Source: Nocardia abscessus NBRC 100374 (GTDB lineage Bacteria > Actinomycetota > Actinomycetes > Mycobacteriales > Mycobacteriaceae). From it: a DNA stretch of 64,000 nt. The stretch covers positions 1-64,000 of the forward strand of contig NZ_BAFP01000270.1 in the NCBI RefSeq assembly GCF_000308455.1, read 5' to 3'. Below are positions 1 through 8,370 of the stretch, piece after piece; within the stretch, counting starts at the first letter, position 1; each line of letters opens with the position of its first letter. A program made the translations under genes and the position numbers. The notes under the pieces are model-generated. The model saw only the letters and a program-made list of their open reading frames with translations. It searched no databases and was not told the DNA's origin.

Positions 1-1
1 C

Positions 2-214
2 GCGAACGGCGCCGGGATACAACTGGCCTATCAGCTGATCTTCGGCGCACCGTTGGAAGCCGTCACCAGTGTGTGCACTCGCCAGCTCCGGGATCGCCTG
101 CGTGAGCTGGCCGTACCGGCAACCTTCGTGCTACGTCCGACCGGAAGATACTGGCAAGACGATCTGCACAATTCGTGGGAGACGATCGGCGCCGCCCTTG
201 CCGAGGATCGGTGA
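2..214 (+). CDS. Antigen 85/mycolyltransferase-type esterase, C-terminal end (partial)
   Basis: Open from the window edge; the last 70 residues are visible and end at TGA 212-214. Segments such as ANGAGIQLAYQLIFGAP and RPTGRYWQDDLHNSW resemble the C-terminus of actinobacterial antigen 85-like esterases, which move mycolic acids onto trehalose and arabinogalactan in the cell envelope. Family members normally carry a G-T-H-S-W stretch with the catalytic histidine just before the aromatic YW; here the text reads PTGRYW, so about four residues including that histidine seem to be missing. The fold and export signal cannot be judged from this fragment. Assignment is by motif memory, not a database search. 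Confidence 0.55.
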   Translation, partial: ANGAGIQLAYQLIFGAPLEAVTSVCTRQLRDRLRELAVPATFVLRPTGRYWQDDLHNSWETIGAALAEDR

Positions 215-308
215 ACGGCTCGGGGTGGTTCTTCGGCGACGGCGAACCCCGAAGGCAACCGCTATGACCGTGATGAGCGCCTGACCGGGCGTCTGCCGGC
301 ACACGGGA

Positions 309-794
309 TCAGTGATCGGTGATCCAGGTGTCGGTGAACTCCGCCTCGGCGGCGAGCATCTCCAGCAGCCGCGCCACGACGGCGGCTTCGATCTTCTTGC
401 CGAACAACGGGATGCCGACCTCGGCCGAGCCGTCCACGACCGCCACCGTCGCGCTGTCGCTCTCGGTGAGCCGGACGGTGCCACTCACCTCGGCGGGCAC
501 ACCCTCGACGCGCGCGTGGAAGCTGCCGCCCTCGCGGGTGTAGGTCTCGGTGCGTGCGATCACCAGGCCCTCGGGTCGCACGGCGGTGATCGCACTGGGC
601 AATTCCGACGACGGAACGGTCTGCACCAGCCGCACCTGTAAGCGATCTTCGGCGGCTTCGAACTCGACGAGCCGCGCGTCGACCCCACCGGCCTCCTCGA
701 TGCGGTCTTTCCAGTACTGCTCGTCGGCGAGCGCCGCTCGAAGCGCGTCGGCCGAATGGGAATAGGTGGCCGTGTACGCCAAGGGGGTCGCCAT
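309..794 (-). CDS. DUF2505 domain protein
   Basis: 161 residues from ATG 794 (MATPLAYTATYSHSADALR) to TGA 309. The whole chain fits the DUF2505 family, small START/SRPBCC-like actinobacterial proteins of unknown function, with the typical opening 'sYshsadavraalADeqYWkdR' and an end rich in alternating small and acidic residues (GIPLFGKKIEAAV). No signal peptide or membrane segment is visible, so it is probably cytoplasmic. The reading frame stays open upstream to 1103, but the extension is low-complexity Arg/Pro text, so the internal ATG is preferred. It stands alone and converges on the preceding gene. Confidence 0.8.
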   Translation of the reverse strand: MATPLAYTATYSHSADALRAALADEQYWKDRIEEAGGVDARLVEFEAAEDRLQVRLVQTVPSSELPSAITAVRPEGLVIARTETYTREGGSFHARVEGVPAEVSGTVRLTESDSATVAVVDGSAEVGIPLFGKKIEAAVVARLLEMLAAEAEFTDTWITDH

Positions 795-985
795 ACCGCC
801 ACACGCTACCTGCTGCCACGCTGATCGAAGGTGGCGAATCGCCGAGACCCGCACCGAGGCGTCCCTGAAATATGCTGAGGAACAACAGATTCGGTGGTGA
901 TGCGTACGTAACCGCGACCCATGGGGCGGAGAACCGAGCAGCGCGGCAGCTCGCGCGGTGCGGCGCGACCGAGGACGGCGGTCCG

Positions 986-1192
986 TCAGGGAAGACGCAT
1001 CAGCTGCCGGGAGAGGCCGAACAGGCGGCGGGCGAGCCGCACGACGGGCAGGCCCAGTGGAAGTAGGAGGATCGTCACGCACAGCACCGCGCCCACCAGC
1101 CACACCACGGCCGCGAGAATTCCCAGCACCGTGCCGAGCACGGAGGTGACAATTCCCAGCACTACGCCGAGCAGGCCTTTCAACAGTCGCAT
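986..1192 (-). CDS. Small two-segment membrane protein
   Basis: 68 residues from ATG 1192. Nearly the whole protein is hydrophobic: residues 3-25 (LLKGLLGVVLGIVTSVLG) and 27-50 (ILAAVVWLVGAVLCVTILLL) are two membrane segments, followed by an Arg-rich tail (RLARRLFGLSRQLMRLP). A positive tail after two helices suggests an inner-membrane hairpin with cytoplasmic ends. Function is unknown. The frame is open upstream to 1384, but that part is polar, Arg-rich and unlike a signal sequence, so the short form is favoured. Divergent from the cyclase-family gene, with about 190 bases between the two starts. Confidence 0.6.
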   Translation of the reverse strand: MRLLKGLLGVVLGIVTSVLGTVLGILAAVVWLVGAVLCVTILLLPLGLPVVRLARRLFGLSRQLMRLP

Positions 1193-1382
1193 GATGACCT
1201 TTCCGATTCCATTCTGCGCCTCTTCACGGCGACGCGCACGTGCCGTTCCGATAAATCTCCGCCCGCCCGTCCGAACCCTCACCTGCAAGTTTGTCGTTGT
1301 GGAACGGACGAGGTCGGTCGTCCGGCCGAATGCGATGGCACGGGCCTGCCCGCCCAGCGGACCGGTCGGTACGGTCCCAGGC

Positions 1383-2051
1383 ATGAGCCGAGCGATTGTG
1401 GAGCTATCTCATCCGATCTCGGACGGCATGCTCACCTGCCCGGGACTGCCCGGACCGCGCATCACCGCGGAGATCTCGCGTGAGCAGTCGTCGCTGATCG
1501 ATATGACCTGCGAAGTCGCCCGTGTGGACATGGTCGGGGCTACCGGCACCTACATCGACGCGCCTGCCCAGTACCACCCCGGCGGCGCCGACGTCGCCGA
1601 ACTGCCCGTCGAGCGGCTGTGCAATGTGCCGATCGTCGTGATCCGCGCACCAGGGCTCCGCGCGGTGGGGCCGGATGTGCTCGGCGATCCGGCGCGGCTG
1701 TGGGGCAAGGCGATCCTCGTGCACACCGGTTGGTCGGCCAAGTGGGGTTCGCCCGCCTATCGGCGCCCCGGGCATCCGTTCCTGGTCGGCGAGGTCGCCG
1801 AGGCGCTGGTCGCCGCCAACGTCGCGCTGGTGGGCATCGATTCGCTCGACATCGACGACACGTCCCTGCCGACCCGGCCGTGCCACCACACACTGCTCGG
1901 TGCGGGAATCCCCGTCATCGAGCAGATGACGAATCTGGACGCGGTCCCCGACACCGGTGCCAGGCTGGTCGCACTACCTGCCCCGGTGCGCGGAATGGGC
2001 TCGTTTCCGCTGCGTGCCGTGGCGTGGATCGAGTACCACGGTGGCAGGTAG
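1383..2051 (+). CDS. Cyclase-family protein (kynurenine formamidase-like fold)
   Basis: 222 residues, ATG 1383 to TAG 2051. The opening (IVELSHPISDGMLTCPGLPGP) and the fold pattern match the Cyclase/KynB family, metal-dependent hydrolases or cyclases of small amides and polyketides. The metal-binding signature HxGTHxDxPxH is altered: around residues 55-66 it reads GATGTYIDAPAQYHPG, so the histidine of GTH is a tyrosine while the Asp and Pro remain. A subgroup with this change may use another chemistry or another metal site. C-terminal region 'PAPVRGMGSFPLRAVA' is typical of the family. No operon partner in the same direction until the desaturase 440 bases on. Confidence 0.75.
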   Translation: MSRAIVELSHPISDGMLTCPGLPGPRITAEISREQSSLIDMTCEVARVDMVGATGTYIDAPAQYHPGGADVAELPVERLCNVPIVVIRAPGLRAVGPDVLGDPARLWGKAILVHTGWSAKWGSPAYRRPGHPFLVGEVAEALVAANVALVGIDSLDIDDTSLPTRPCHHTLLGAGIPVIEQMTNLDAVPDTGARLVALPAPVRGMGSFPLRAVAWIEYHGGR

Positions 2052-2370
2052 CCGCTGAATGATGTCTTCGTCGATGCAGTAGCCGTCGGCGGGGACCGCA
2101 TTCGGGTTCTGGACGACTCGGCCGGAATGGGTGGTGCCGTAGACGCGCCCCCCGACCGGTCCACACCGACGGTGATCCGGCCGACAGGGCGAGCCCGGTG
2201 GCGAGAGCGCAGAGTGTGCCGTCGGTGTCGACGCGCCGGACCTGCCCGGCGAATGGGCCGGAGCGTAGCGGCGGCCTGGTGTACACGTGCCGTCGGGAGC
2301 GAGGGCGACGTCGTTGCCGGTGGACAACTCGGCTGCCGGTGGTCCAGCCCGTGGCTCGGACCCGCGTGAT
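2052..2370 (-). pseudogene. Decayed beta-propeller-like gene (SMP-30/NHL type) remnant
   Basis: Three coding-like segments follow each other on the minus strand in alternating frames: STGNDVALAPDGT (about 2330-2288), then VYTRPPLRSGPFAGQVRRVD and ...DTDGTLCALATGLALSAG (about 2287-2172), then VGGRVYGTTHSGRVVQNPNA and PADGYCIDEDIIQ (about 2165-2060). Read together they look like a secreted or cytoplasmic six-bladed propeller of the SMP-30/gluconolactonase or NHL kind, broken by at least two frameshifts and lacking most of both ends. Function can no longer be expected. The family guess rests on a few motifs only (NDVALAPDGTVY, RVDTDGT). It fills the gap before the lipid cluster; the remaining 120 bases up to 2493 should hold that cluster's promoter. 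Confidence 0.4.
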
Positions 2371-2493
2371 CAGCGTTTTCGATCTTGCGATCGGCAGCTC
2401 CGGCTCGTCCGGCGTTCGCCCGGAAACCGACGTTACGGTCGGGAAGTCCCGCTGGCGGAATCCGGTCCCGGACCGATGAGGTGTTGTCGAGTG

Positions 2494-3471
2494 ATGGCCG
2501 AAAACAGTGATCCCACCGGTGCGAACCAGCAACCGCGCCGGAAGACGATCAGCAGTCCCTATATTCATCGGCTGCAGCGCAGGCATTTCCTGCTGTTCGA
2601 TGTCCTGCCGATTCTCGGCACGGCGGGCGCTTTCGCGTTCCTCGCGGTACACCCCTTCGGGACAACCGAATTCGTGCTGCTGTTCGCGATGTGGCTGGTC
2701 ACCGGCCTCGGAGTGACCGTCGGCTACCACCGGCTGTTCACCCATCGCACGTTCAAGGCGGCGCCGTGGGTGGCCGGGGTGCTGGCGGTCCTCGGCTCGA
2801 TGGCCGGACAGGGCGGCGTGGTGTCCTGGGTGGCGCTGCACCGGCGGCACCACGAGTACAGCGATCGGGAAGGAGATCCGCACTCGCCGAACCTGTCCGG
2901 CGGTGGTCTCCGCGGCACGCTCCGTGGTCTGGCGCATTCGCATTTCCTGTGGATGCGCCGCCACGAGTACCCCAACGTCGTGCACTACGCCCCGGACCTC
3001 GTCAAGGATCGCGGCCTGGTGCGGATCGCCCGCCTCTACTACTACTGGGTGGGGCTGGGACTGCTCATCCCGACAGTGATCGGCGGACTGGTTTCGCTGA
3101 GCTGGACCGGGGCGGTGAGCGGTCTGCTGTGGGGCGGGCTGGTGCGGATCTTCGTCCTGGAGCACATCGTCTGGGCGATCAATTCGTTCCTGCACATGTT
3201 CGGTACCCGCCGCTACGCGTCACGGGAGAACAGCCACAACGGTGGAATATTCGCGTTGGTGACGCTGGGGGAGTCGTGGCACAACAACCATCACGCGTTT
3301 CCCGAGTCGCCGTCCTTCGGTTTGGCCTGGTACCGGCTCGATCCCGGTTTCTGGCTCATCAAAATGCTCGAGAAGTGCGGTCTGGCCCGGGATCTGAAAA
3401 CTCCGTCCGCAGCGCGGATGGCCGCCAAACGTATTTCCGGAAAGTCCGACCCGGTCGGCAGCGCAGCGTGA
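2494..3471 (+). CDS. Membrane fatty acyl desaturase (acyl-CoA/acyl-ACP type)
   Basis: 325 residues from ATG 2494 (a second ATG at 2476 is in frame). The three histidine boxes of di-iron membrane desaturases are all present: HRLFTH at 79-84, HRRHH at 116-120 and HNNHH at 263-267, with further His in NSFLH (230-234). Four hydrophobic spans surround them (about 36-60, 62-77, 86-105, 184-222). The family inserts a cis double bond in a fatty acyl chain using O2 and an electron donor. The next gene, 3 bases downstream, is a free acyl carrier protein, so acyl-ACP is a plausible substrate. First gene of a nine-gene co-directional run. Confidence 0.9.
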   Translation: MAENSDPTGANQQPRRKTISSPYIHRLQRRHFLLFDVLPILGTAGAFAFLAVHPFGTTEFVLLFAMWLVTGLGVTVGYHRLFTHRTFKAAPWVAGVLAVLGSMAGQGGVVSWVALHRRHHEYSDREGDPHSPNLSGGGLRGTLRGLAHSHFLWMRRHEYPNVVHYAPDLVKDRGLVRIARLYYYWVGLGLLIPTVIGGLVSLSWTGAVSGLLWGGLVRIFVLEHIVWAINSFLHMFGTRRYASRENSHNGGIFALVTLGESWHNNHHAFPESPSFGLAWYRLDPGFWLIKMLEKCGLARDLKTPSAARMAAKRISGKSDPVGSAA

Positions 3472-3474
3472 GGA

Positions 3475-3741
3475 ATGCTCAACGTGGATACGAGTAGAGA
3501 AGCCATCGTCCGGTGGTGCAGGGAATACCTCGGAAACTTGCTGGAGATTCCGGCGGACGCGGTGGACCCCGCCGCGGACTTCGACCGGTTGGGTGTGGAC
3601 TCCGCCCTCGCCGTCGCGTTGCTGATCGAGGTGGAGGAGCGGTACGGCGTCGATCTCGCCCCGGAGGATCTCTTCGACAACCCGAATATCAACGCGGTGG
3701 CCGGCTATCTGCACGAGCAGAGCCGGCGGAGCGTGGCGTAG
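3475..3741 (+). CDS. Acyl carrier protein
   Basis: 88 residues, ATG 3475, three bases after the desaturase stop. Typical small four-helix carrier protein: the phosphopantetheine attachment serine is Ser43 in RLGVDSALAVALL (DSA instead of the commoner DSL), followed by the acidic helix III region VDLAPEDLFDNPNINAVAGYL. It is a free-standing discrete carrier, not part of a polyketide or peptide synthase, and should carry the acyl chain loaded by the fatty acyl-AMP ligase encoded at 6637. Because no ketosynthase lies nearby, it probably holds a preformed fatty acid for tailoring rather than for elongation. Confidence 0.92.
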   Translation: MLNVDTSREAIVRWCREYLGNLLEIPADAVDPAADFDRLGVDSALAVALLIEVEERYGVDLAPEDLFDNPNINAVAGYLHEQSRRSVA

Positions 3742-3743
3742 CC

Positions 3744-4646
3744 GTGTCCGCACCGACCGGCGCCGATCGGGCCGCCGCGGCGGCGGCCGCGGTCCGGCAC
3801 CACTACGACGCGGGCAACGACTTCTACCGACTGTGGCTCGATTCGTCGTTGAGTTACTCCTGCGCCTTGCGCGAGAGCGGCGACGATACGCTGGAAGCGG
3901 CTCAGGAACGGAAACTGCGGTTCCATCTGGACGCGATCGGCGCCGACAGCGCCGCGGCGGTGCTGGACATCGGCTGCGGGTGGGGCGCGATCCTGCAACG
4001 CCTGTCGCGGCAGCACGCGGTCGCGCGATCGGTGGGCCTGACCCTCAGCCCCGCGCAGGCCGAGTTCGTGCGGACGCTCGATCTCCCGGGTGCCGAAGTG
4101 CGGCTGGAGAACTGGATGCACTTCGAACCGGACATCCGTTTCGACGGCATCATCTCGATCGGCGCCTTCGAACACTTCGCTCGGCCCGAGGATTCGTCCG
4201 CCGAGAAGATCCGGGTCTACCGCGAGTTCTTCACCCGCTGCCGCGGCTGGCTGAGCGACCACGGCGTGCTGTCGCTGCAGACGATCGCCTACGCGAACAT
4301 GGGACGCGAGCAGGCGAGCACGTTCATGCAGCGGGAGATCTTCCCCGACGCGGACCTGCCGACGCTCACGGAGATCGCGGCCGCGGCCGAAGGCGTCTTC
4401 GAGATCCGCTCGCTCACCAACGGGCGTCTCGACTATGCGTGGACCTGCGAGGAATGGGCGCGCAGACTCCGGGCGAACCGTGCGGCAGCCGTCGGGATCG
4501 TCGGCGCCGACGTAGTCGCCCGCTACGAGCGTTACCTCAAACTGTCCGCGCTCGGCTTCCGGATGGGCAAGATCGGCCTGCTGCGACTCGTGCTGGCACC
4601 GTATGGCGACCGATTCTTCGCCCGCCGAGGGGTGCGAGCGGGATGA
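3744..4646 (+). CDS. Cyclopropane-fatty-acid-synthase-type methyltransferase
   Basis: 300 residues from GTG 3744, two bases after the carrier-protein stop. It is a class I SAM methyltransferase of the CFA/mycolic acid family: YDAGNDFYRLWLD at 21-33, SAM-binding LDIGCGWGAIL from 74, later GLTLSPAQ and IISIGAFEHF. Known members methylate a cis double bond on lipids or meromycolyl-ACP to give a cyclopropane or methyl branch. Following a desaturase and an ACP, it probably acts on the new double bond of the ACP-bound chain (inference). Ends in an ATGA overlap with the P450 gene, implying translational coupling. Confidence 0.88.
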   Translation: MSAPTGADRAAAAAAAVRHHYDAGNDFYRLWLDSSLSYSCALRESGDDTLEAAQERKLRFHLDAIGADSAAAVLDIGCGWGAILQRLSRQHAVARSVGLTLSPAQAEFVRTLDLPGAEVRLENWMHFEPDIRFDGIISIGAFEHFARPEDSSAEKIRVYREFFTRCRGWLSDHGVLSLQTIAYANMGREQASTFMQREIFPDADLPTLTEIAAAAEGVFEIRSLTNGRLDYAWTCEEWARRLRANRAAAVGIVGADVVARYERYLKLSALGFRMGKIGLLRLVLAPYGDRFFARRGVRAG

Positions 4647-5896
4647 CGATACAGACACACCAGCAGGCGCATCCGGCGCGAGTGCGGTTCAACCCCTTCA
4701 GCGCGGAGTTCCGCCGCGACCCCTATCCGCTCTACCGGCAGCTTCGCCGGGCGCAACCGGTGCACAAGACGCTGGGCATGTGGGTGCTCACCCGGCATGC
4801 CGATGTGCGTGGCGTCCTGCACGACCGCTCGTTCAGCGCCGGTCTGATCCCGCGGCTGGTCGGCGAGCAGGCCGAGCGATTCGGGCAGCGCGATGTCGCG
4901 CGCGTCGAGCGGCTGGGCCGCAAGTCGTTGGTGTTCACCGACAATCCGGACCACGCGCGACTACGCGGACTGGTCAACCGGGTGTTCACCTCCCGGGCCG
5001 TGGCCGACCTGCGCCCCCTGGTGACCCAGGCCGTCGACGGGCTCATGCGGCGAGCCTGGCCCGCGGGCGGCTTGGATGTGATCACCGAATTGGCCGCGCC
5101 CTTGCCGATCACGGTGCTGTGCGAGTGGATGGCCCTACCCGGCGACCTGCGCGAACGGGTGGGTTCCTGGACCCACGACATCCGGTTCCTGCTGGAGCCG
5201 GGGCTGATGAAAGCAGGCGACTTCGTGCGCGTCTGCGCGGTGGTCGAGGAGTTCGCGACCGCCCTGGACGCGGTGCTGGTCGAGCGCCGATCCCGGCCCG
5301 GCGCCGACCTGATCAGCCGGCTGCTCGCCGCGCGCACGACGGGCGGCGAACTGCTCAGCGACGAGGAGCTCATCTTCGTCTGCATCATGTGCTTCGTCGC
5401 GGGCAATGAAACGACGAAATCCTTGATCGGCAACGGTGTGCTGGCGTTGCTGCGCCATCCGGATCAGGCCGCGCTGGTGCGGGACAAGCGGGCGGCGGTC
5501 AGGGCCGCGGTCACCGAGGCGCTGCGTTACGACAGTCCGCTCCAGCTGACCAAGCGCCTGGCCACCCGCGATGCCGAGATCGACGGGAAGCGGATATCGG
5601 CCGGTGACCAAGTGCTGGTGTGCCTGGGCGCCGCCAACCGTGACCCCGCCGTGTTCGACCGCCCGGACGAGTTCGATCTCACCCGCAGCACCGCCGGCCA
5701 TCTCGCTTTCGGCCACGGCATGCACGGTTGCCTGGGCGGGCTGCTCGCCGAGCTGCAAGCGGAGGTGGCCTTCGACTACCTCTTCCGGCATTCGGCGGAC
5801 ACGCGGATGCCGGACGGCGAGCTCGAATGGCAGGACCACAGCTTCATCGTCCGCGGGTTGAACCACCTGCCGGTCACACTGCGGAACGCCCGATGA
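4643..5896 (+). CDS. Cytochrome P450 (cluster, first copy)
   Basis: 417 residues, ATG 4643 inside the ATGA overlap. Soluble bacterial P450 with I-helix AGNETT (253-258), ExxR as EALR (292-295) and heme loop FGHGMHGCLG with Cys363 as iron ligand. Both the acid-alcohol pair and the ExxR salt bridge are intact, so it should be an active monooxygenase. Position between the methyltransferase and the thioesterase suggests hydroxylation or further oxidation of the carrier-bound fatty acyl chain. No ferredoxin or reductase is in the cluster, so electrons must come from elsewhere. Overlaps the next gene by ATGA. Confidence 0.92.
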   Translation: MTIQTHQQAHPARVRFNPFSAEFRRDPYPLYRQLRRAQPVHKTLGMWVLTRHADVRGVLHDRSFSAGLIPRLVGEQAERFGQRDVARVERLGRKSLVFTDNPDHARLRGLVNRVFTSRAVADLRPLVTQAVDGLMRRAWPAGGLDVITELAAPLPITVLCEWMALPGDLRERVGSWTHDIRFLLEPGLMKAGDFVRVCAVVEEFATALDAVLVERRSRPGADLISRLLAARTTGGELLSDEELIFVCIMCFVAGNETTKSLIGNGVLALLRHPDQAALVRDKRAAVRAAVTEALRYDSPLQLTKRLATRDAEIDGKRISAGDQVLVCLGAANRDPAVFDRPDEFDLTRSTAGHLAFGHGMHGCLGGLLAELQAEVAFDYLFRHSADTRMPDGELEWQDHSFIVRGLNHLPVTLRNAR

Positions 5897-6627
5897 CACG
5901 CGCAGCGACGAAGACGTGGCTGCGGTACGAGCGCGACGAAGCGCCCGTGCGACTGATCTGTATTCCGCACGCCGGTGCCGGCGCGTCGTCGTTCAACCGC
6001 TGGCCGGACTTGTTCCCGGCGGACATCGCCGCGGTCCGGGTCCAATTGCCCGGCCGGGAGGATCTTTCCGGTGCGCAGGCGCTGCGCCGCGTCGGCGCCG
6101 CGGTGGCGGGACTGCTGCCGCAGGTCGAGCAGTGGGGCGGCGTGCGAGTCGCGATCTACGGCCACAGCATGGGCGCGTTGGTGGCGTTCGAACTGGCCCG
6201 CGCGCTCGCCGCGGCGGGCACACCCACGGCGCACCTGTTCGTTTCCGGCCGCCGCGCCCCGCAGTTGTCCGCGAGCCGCACGCCGATCCACCACTTGCCC
6301 GACGACGATTTCGCGGCCGCGCTCGCCGCGCTGAACGCCTGGGGTCCGGCTGGACGCAGCCGCACCTTCCTGCGCTACGCACTGCCACTGACCCGCGCGG
6401 ATCTGGAACTTTCCGAAGAGTACCGCTACCGGCCGACGCCCCGGCTGGGCTGCTCGATCACGGCGTTCTACGGCACCGAGGATCCGGTGGTCGACCGTGC
6501 CGAGATCGCGGCCTGGCGCGAGCTGACCGATGGCCGCTTCGCGATCCATGAGTTTTCCGGCGACCACCTCTTCCACCATCGGCATCGAGTGGCCATCGCC
6601 GCGGCGATGACCGCCGCGTTGCAGTGA
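5893..6627 (+). CDS. Type II thioesterase (alpha/beta hydrolase)
   Basis: 244 residues, ATG 5893 overlapping the P450 stop. The opening LICIPHAGAGASSFNRWPDL and GHSMG (90-94, Ser92 nucleophile), Asp197 in GTEDP and His225 in SGDHLFHH form the catalytic triad expected of external thioesterases that clear or release chains from carrier proteins. The length fits the family (about 240-260). Such enzymes accompany polyketide and peptide synthases; here the only carrier is the discrete ACP, so it either proofreads that carrier or releases the product. Nine bases separate it from the fatty acyl-AMP ligase. Confidence 0.9.
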   Translation: MTRAATKTWLRYERDEAPVRLICIPHAGAGASSFNRWPDLFPADIAAVRVQLPGREDLSGAQALRRVGAAVAGLLPQVEQWGGVRVAIYGHSMGALVAFELARALAAAGTPTAHLFVSGRRAPQLSASRTPIHHLPDDDFAAALAALNAWGPAGRSRTFLRYALPLTRADLELSEEYRYRPTPRLGCSITAFYGTEDPVVDRAEIAAWRELTDGRFAIHEFSGDHLFHHRHRVAIAAAMTAALQ

Positions 6628-6636
6628 GGACCCGAC

Positions 6637-8366
6637 GTGCCGCACACCATCCTGCTTCCCGACATCCTCCAGCGCCGCGCCGCCAGTGAGCCCGACCGCA
6701 CCGCCTATCTGTTCCTGGACGAGAACGGTTCGGAGACAACGACGCTGACCTACCGTGAACTGCACGAACGAGCACTGGTGGTGGCACGGGAACTCGGCTC
6801 CCGATGTGCGCCGGGCGACCGCGCGCTGCTGGTATTTCCCCAGAGCCCGGAATTCCTCGTCGCGTACTTCGGGTGCCTCTACGCGGGCGTCGTCGCGGTG
6901 CCGGTGAATCCGCCTCGCCGCGACAAGGTGCAGGACGCGACGCGATCCATCGCCGCCGATTGCGAACCTGTCGTGGTGCTGACGCTCGGTGCGTTGATCG
7001 AGACATTGCGGCCTGCGCTGGAGCCGATCCGCACGGCCCGGCAGTGGATCGCCGTCGACGGCCTGCCCGTGACGGGCGCGGACGGCGCCCCCGCCGCCGC
7101 CCTCGATTCCGTCGCGTTCCTGCAGTACACGTCCGGTTCCACCGCGGCTCCCAAAGGCGTCATGGTCACGCACCGGAACCTGATGGCGAACGAGGAGATG
7201 ATCCGGCAGGCGTTCGGACACGACCGGCACTCGACCGTGGTGGGCTGGGCGCCTTTCTTCCACGACCAAGGCCTGATCGGCAATGTGCTGCAACCGCTGT
7301 ACGTGGGGGCGACGAGCATCCTGATGTCGCCGGGGACGTTCATCCGCAGGCCGCTGCTGTGGCTGGAAGCCATCTCCCGGTATCGCGCGCACACCAGCGG
7401 CGGCCCGAACTTCGCCTTCGACGCGTGCGTGGCGCGCGCGGCCACGGCGCAGGTGCCCGCGCTGGACCTGAGCAGCTGGAAAGTGGCGTTCAACGGAGCC
7501 GAGCCGATCCGTGCCGAGACGTTGACCCGGTTCGCGGAAACCTTCGCACCCTACGGGTTCGACGCGCGGGCACTGTATCCGTGCTACGGCCTCGCCGAAG
7601 CCACGCTGTTGGTCACGGGCAGCGAGAAAGGGCGTGGCCCGGTGACGCTGGACGTGGACATCGAAGCGCTCGAGCGCGGGCACTACGCCGATGTCGTAGC
7701 CGATCGGTTCCGTACCCTTGCCGGGTCGGGGCGGGTGCTGCGGAAGGAACATCTGCGCATCGTGGATCCCGATACCGGGCGGATCTGCCCGCCGGACCGG
7801 ATCGGCGAGATCTGGGTCTCGGGAGAGCATGTCGCACAGGGCTATTGGAGAAATGCCGAGGCGACCGTCGCGAGCTTCCATTCGCGATGCGCCGACGATT
7901 CCGCACGAACCTACCTGCGCACCGGCGATCTCGGTGTTCTGGTGGACGGTGAGCTGTACGTGGTCGGGCGAGTAAAGGATGTCGTCATCGTCCGCGGCCG
8001 GAACTATTACCCGCAGGACATAGAGCACACTGTCCAGGGCGCGCATCCCGCGCTCCGGGCGGGTGGGGGTGCGGCGTTCTCGGTGCCCGGTCGCGACGGC
8101 GAGAAACTCGTCGTGGTGCACGAGGTCGCGCGCGAGTATGCGCCGGAGGCCGACACCGCGGACATCGTGGGCGCGATCAGGGCGGCGGTCCTGCAGGAGC
8201 ACGAACTCGCCATCGGCGAGGTGGTGCTGACCCCGGCAGGCCGGGTCAGAAGACCAGCAGCGGAAAGACGATGCGGGCGGCGGCCAGGAAACGGTATCTG
8301 GCGGGCGGATTCGAGATCTGGTCGCCACGGACGGAAGAACCCACCGAACTTCGTACGAGGAGCTGA
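6637..8366 (+). CDS. Fatty acyl-AMP ligase, frameshifted near the C-terminus
   Basis: ATG 6637. Acyl-adenylate domain of the FAAL type: P-loop-like YTSGSTAAPKG at 164-174, GWAPFFHDQGLIGN, GGPNFAFD, YGLAEATLLVTG and YLRTGDLGVLVDGELYVVGR, then DVVIVRGRNYYPQDIE. FAALs activate free fatty acids as acyl-AMP and pass them to a carrier protein without CoA. The conserved end LTPAGRVR is in one frame up to about 8250, but the catalytic-lysine motif KTSSGKTMRAAARKRYLAGG continues in the -1 frame from 8250 and stops at TGA 8364-8366, five bases before the next ATG. With one base corrected the protein is 576 residues, normal for the family. Uncorrected, the frame runs on into the thioesterase as an artefactual fusion lacking the lysine. 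Confidence 0.85.
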
Positions 8367-8370
8367 GCAC

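Noticed and set aside
921..1382. N-terminal extension of the cyclase-family protein
   Set aside because: The upstream part is Arg/Ser-rich, overlaps the antisense of the small membrane gene and has no family likeness; ATG 1383 starts directly with the conserved IVELSHPISDG.
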